34,661 nt of DNA from a virus. Of the stretch, positions 33,812 through 34,661 are shown piece by piece. Made by a program: the position numbers and the translations under genes. The notes below the pieces were generated by a model. That model was given only the letters and a program-made list of their open reading frames with translations, searched no databases and was not told where the DNA came from. Numbering within the stretch: the first letter of the stretch is position 1; each line of letters begins with the position of its first letter. The stretch is taken from the IMG/VR virus record IMGVR_UViG_3300027739_000068, positions 1 through 34,661 of that record, one strand, 5' to 3'.

Positions 33812-34059
33812 AGTGTGCGGAGTAATACATAACTGGTTGTATTGGAAGGCTTAACTACTGCTCTCCGGATATAACCAAGCCGGAGTAGTCTATTAAGGTT
33901 GTGAATTATTGTCGACTTGTTCTTTCCCTGTCTGACCATCTCATCCAGTATCTTTTTTTGAGGTATAGGGATCTTCTCGGTATGTACCCAGACCAACATA
34001 TACTTAATAATATCCTGTTGTAAGAGAGTGATCTCGTACAGGTTAGTGTAGACAATCAT
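33808..34059 (-). CDS. Winged helix-turn-helix DNA-binding protein
   Basis: 83 residues. LLQQDIIKYMLVWVHTEK, then PIPQKKILDEMVRQG and KSTIIHNLNRLLRLGYIRRAV fit a MarR/GntR-like winged helix: helix 1, helix 2, recognition helix and wing (SYVLLRTL). Upstream lies a TTGACA (34102-34097) with TGTGAT at 17 bases (34079-34074). Location right before TerS suggests a late-gene regulator or a packaging-site helper. The promoter is a guess; the fold call is reasonable. Confidence 0.75.
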   Translation of the reverse strand: MIVYTNLYEITLLQQDIIKYMLVWVHTEKIPIPQKKILDEMVRQGKNKSTIIHNLNRLLRLGYIRRAVVKPSNTTSYVLLRTL

Positions 34060-34073
34060 CTACATACCAATAT

Positions 34074-34102
34074 ATCACAATAGTCTATACCCTATTTGTC
34101 AA
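34074..34102 (-). promoter_or_regulatory. Possible promoter before the terminase operon
   Basis: TTGACA (34102-34097), 17-base spacer, TGTGAT (34079-34074, four of six matches). It overlaps the 3' end of the small peptide gene and lies 14 bases before the winged-helix ATG. Confidence 0.45.
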
Positions 34103-34163
34103 GGAAGGTGACGATCATCAGGATGATGAAGAAAACAAGATAGATTGAAAACAAACTAATCAT
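34092..34163 (-). CDS. 23-residue single-pass membrane peptide
   Basis: ATG at 34163 overlaps the TGA stop of the HNH gene (ATGA), and the frame ends with TAG at 34092. The product begins MISLFSIYLVFFII and ends FLDK, with about 20 hydrophobic residues in a row: a clear transmembrane helix with an acidic-basic end. It is too short for usual gene callers. Tight coupling and a membrane-like sequence support translation; it could be a tiny holin-like, defence-inhibiting or signalling peptide. The length makes chance a real possibility. Confidence 0.5.
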   Translation of the reverse strand: MISLFSIYLVFFIILMIVTFLDK

Positions 34164-34417
34164 GGTCTTAGTTTAGCAAACATTTTTTCAGTTAGTTGTC
34201 TACTTGCCTCAATCCGACTATGACAAAATTGGCAAAGCGCAATCCACTCATTGGTATCGGCCAGTTCCTCTGCGGTCTTGTAGTGTATTCGCTTGTGGCG
34301 GTGTGCCGGAGCTAGACCAAAAGTACCCCCACAGTTCTCGCAAGAGTTAAGGTTAATACCCTCACAGTAATCAGCGATCATCTTTCTTGCCTTCCGGTTC
34401 ATCTCAGTCCGGTTCAT
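34160..34417 (-). CDS. HNH endonuclease
   Basis: 85 residues. CENCGG (26-31), PAHRHKR (42-48, first catalytic His region), N57/W59 in TNEWIALC and CQFCHSRIE (63-71, last His) give the HNH fold with two CxxC zinc ligands. HNH nucleases encoded next to terminase genes in many phages assist DNA cutting during packaging, especially at cos sites. It could also be a freestanding homing enzyme. The start overlaps the upstream gene by four bases. No clear Shine-Dalgarno. Confidence 0.85.
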   Translation of the reverse strand: MNRTEMNRKARKMIADYCEGINLNSCENCGGTFGLAPAHRHKRIHYKTAEELADTNEWIALCQFCHSRIEASRQLTEKMFAKLRP

Positions 34418-34661
34418 TCTTCTTTAATGGTTAGTAATGAGTCCAACATAGCTAATACTGCGTCAGCGTGTCCAGCCTGATACGAGTCAACATCCCATTC
34501 CTCCATATTTTCAAACTTAATGGTTGGCTTACAAGCCTCCATCACTCTTTTAATCGTTTCTGCTCTTGCTGACCTTATAGCTTCTAGGTCAATAATCTTT
34601 TGTGCCTCCATACCTCTTTTGTAGCCTTCAAAGTCTGCTTCTCTCTCCTTACGTTGGAGGA
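34414..34661 (-). CDS. Small helical protein, partial at the right edge
   Basis: The frame stays open from its stop at 34414 to the window edge, giving at least 82 residues. An ATG at 34611 exists, but the upstream codons (READFEGYKRG and onward) look equally coding, so the true start is probably outside. The sequence is helical and acidic (IRSARAETIKRVME; DSYQAGHADAVLAMLDSLL). I recognise no family. It overlaps the HNH gene by four bases and is probably in the same operon. Confidence 0.6.
   Translation of the reverse strand, partial: LQRKEREADFEGYKRGMEAQKIIDLEAIRSARAETIKRVMEACKPTIKFENMEEWDVDSYQAGHADAVLAMLDSLLTIKEE

Noticed and set aside
1-34661. tRNA genes, integrase, attachment sites or diversity-generating retroelement
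   Set aside because: I found no cloverleaf-like sequence, recombinase motif, or template/variable repeat pair with reverse transcriptase.

Overview
The window looks like a late-gene segment of a tailed double-stranded DNA bacteriophage genome, probably from a metagenome. Every gene I can support lies on the minus strand, so transcription runs from the right edge to the left. The order HNH nuclease, small and large terminase, portal, scaffold and major capsid protein is a classic packaging and head module. No tape-measure gene is visible. Together with the long P22-like portal and a giant multidomain protein at the far end, this suggests a podovirus-like virion, though that is inference. Base composition is moderately AT-rich, the standard genetic code fits all genes, and the host cannot be named from the sequence. 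Integrase, replication and lysis genes are not in the window.

Layout in the direction of transcription: (1) 34661-33386, small regulatory or unknown genes, an HNH nuclease, a 23-residue membrane peptide missed by size cut-offs, a winged-helix protein and TerS. (2) 33423-27658, TerL, portal, two small helical proteins, a scaffold-like protein and the major capsid protein, which has its own TTGACA/TATAGT promoter. (3) 27589-26360, two small virion proteins, one with a long Ser/Pro/Ala C-terminal repeat. (4) 26308-15181, an 11-kb cassette of overlapping non-virion genes headed by a ribbon-helix-helix regulator with a palindromic operator and a DUF2829/Tad2-like protein. Next come three related family-2 glycosyltransferases, a GT-B-like glycosyltransferase, three methyltransferase-like proteins, a heptose-phosphate pathway (GmhA-like isomerase, HddA-like kinase, HAD phosphatase, HIGH-type nucleotidyltransferase) and sugar-nucleotide oxidoreductases. 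(5) 15143-5813, receptor-binding or tail proteins with F5/8 type C, LamG-like and repeated fibre modules, three of them joined by Ser-rich repeats, plus a probable head-tail adaptor. (6) 5809 to the left edge, a polyvalent protein of more than 1,930 residues with an HEMGH metallopeptidase motif.

The main hypothesis is that the phage carries its own glycan system. The cassette would make an activated heptose-type sugar, modify it and transfer it. The Ser-rich segments of four virion proteins, which flank the cassette on both sides, would be natural O-glycan acceptors. Host surface remodelling is the alternative.

Regulation is visible. Four virion transcription units begin with nearly the same element, TTGCCT-N16-TTTAAT, ending only 7-8 nt before the start codon with no Shine-Dalgarno sequence. 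This implies leaderless or nearly leaderless late mRNAs. The sugar cassette and the capsid gene instead carry TTGACA-type signals. There is no gene-free stretch longer than about 115 bases.
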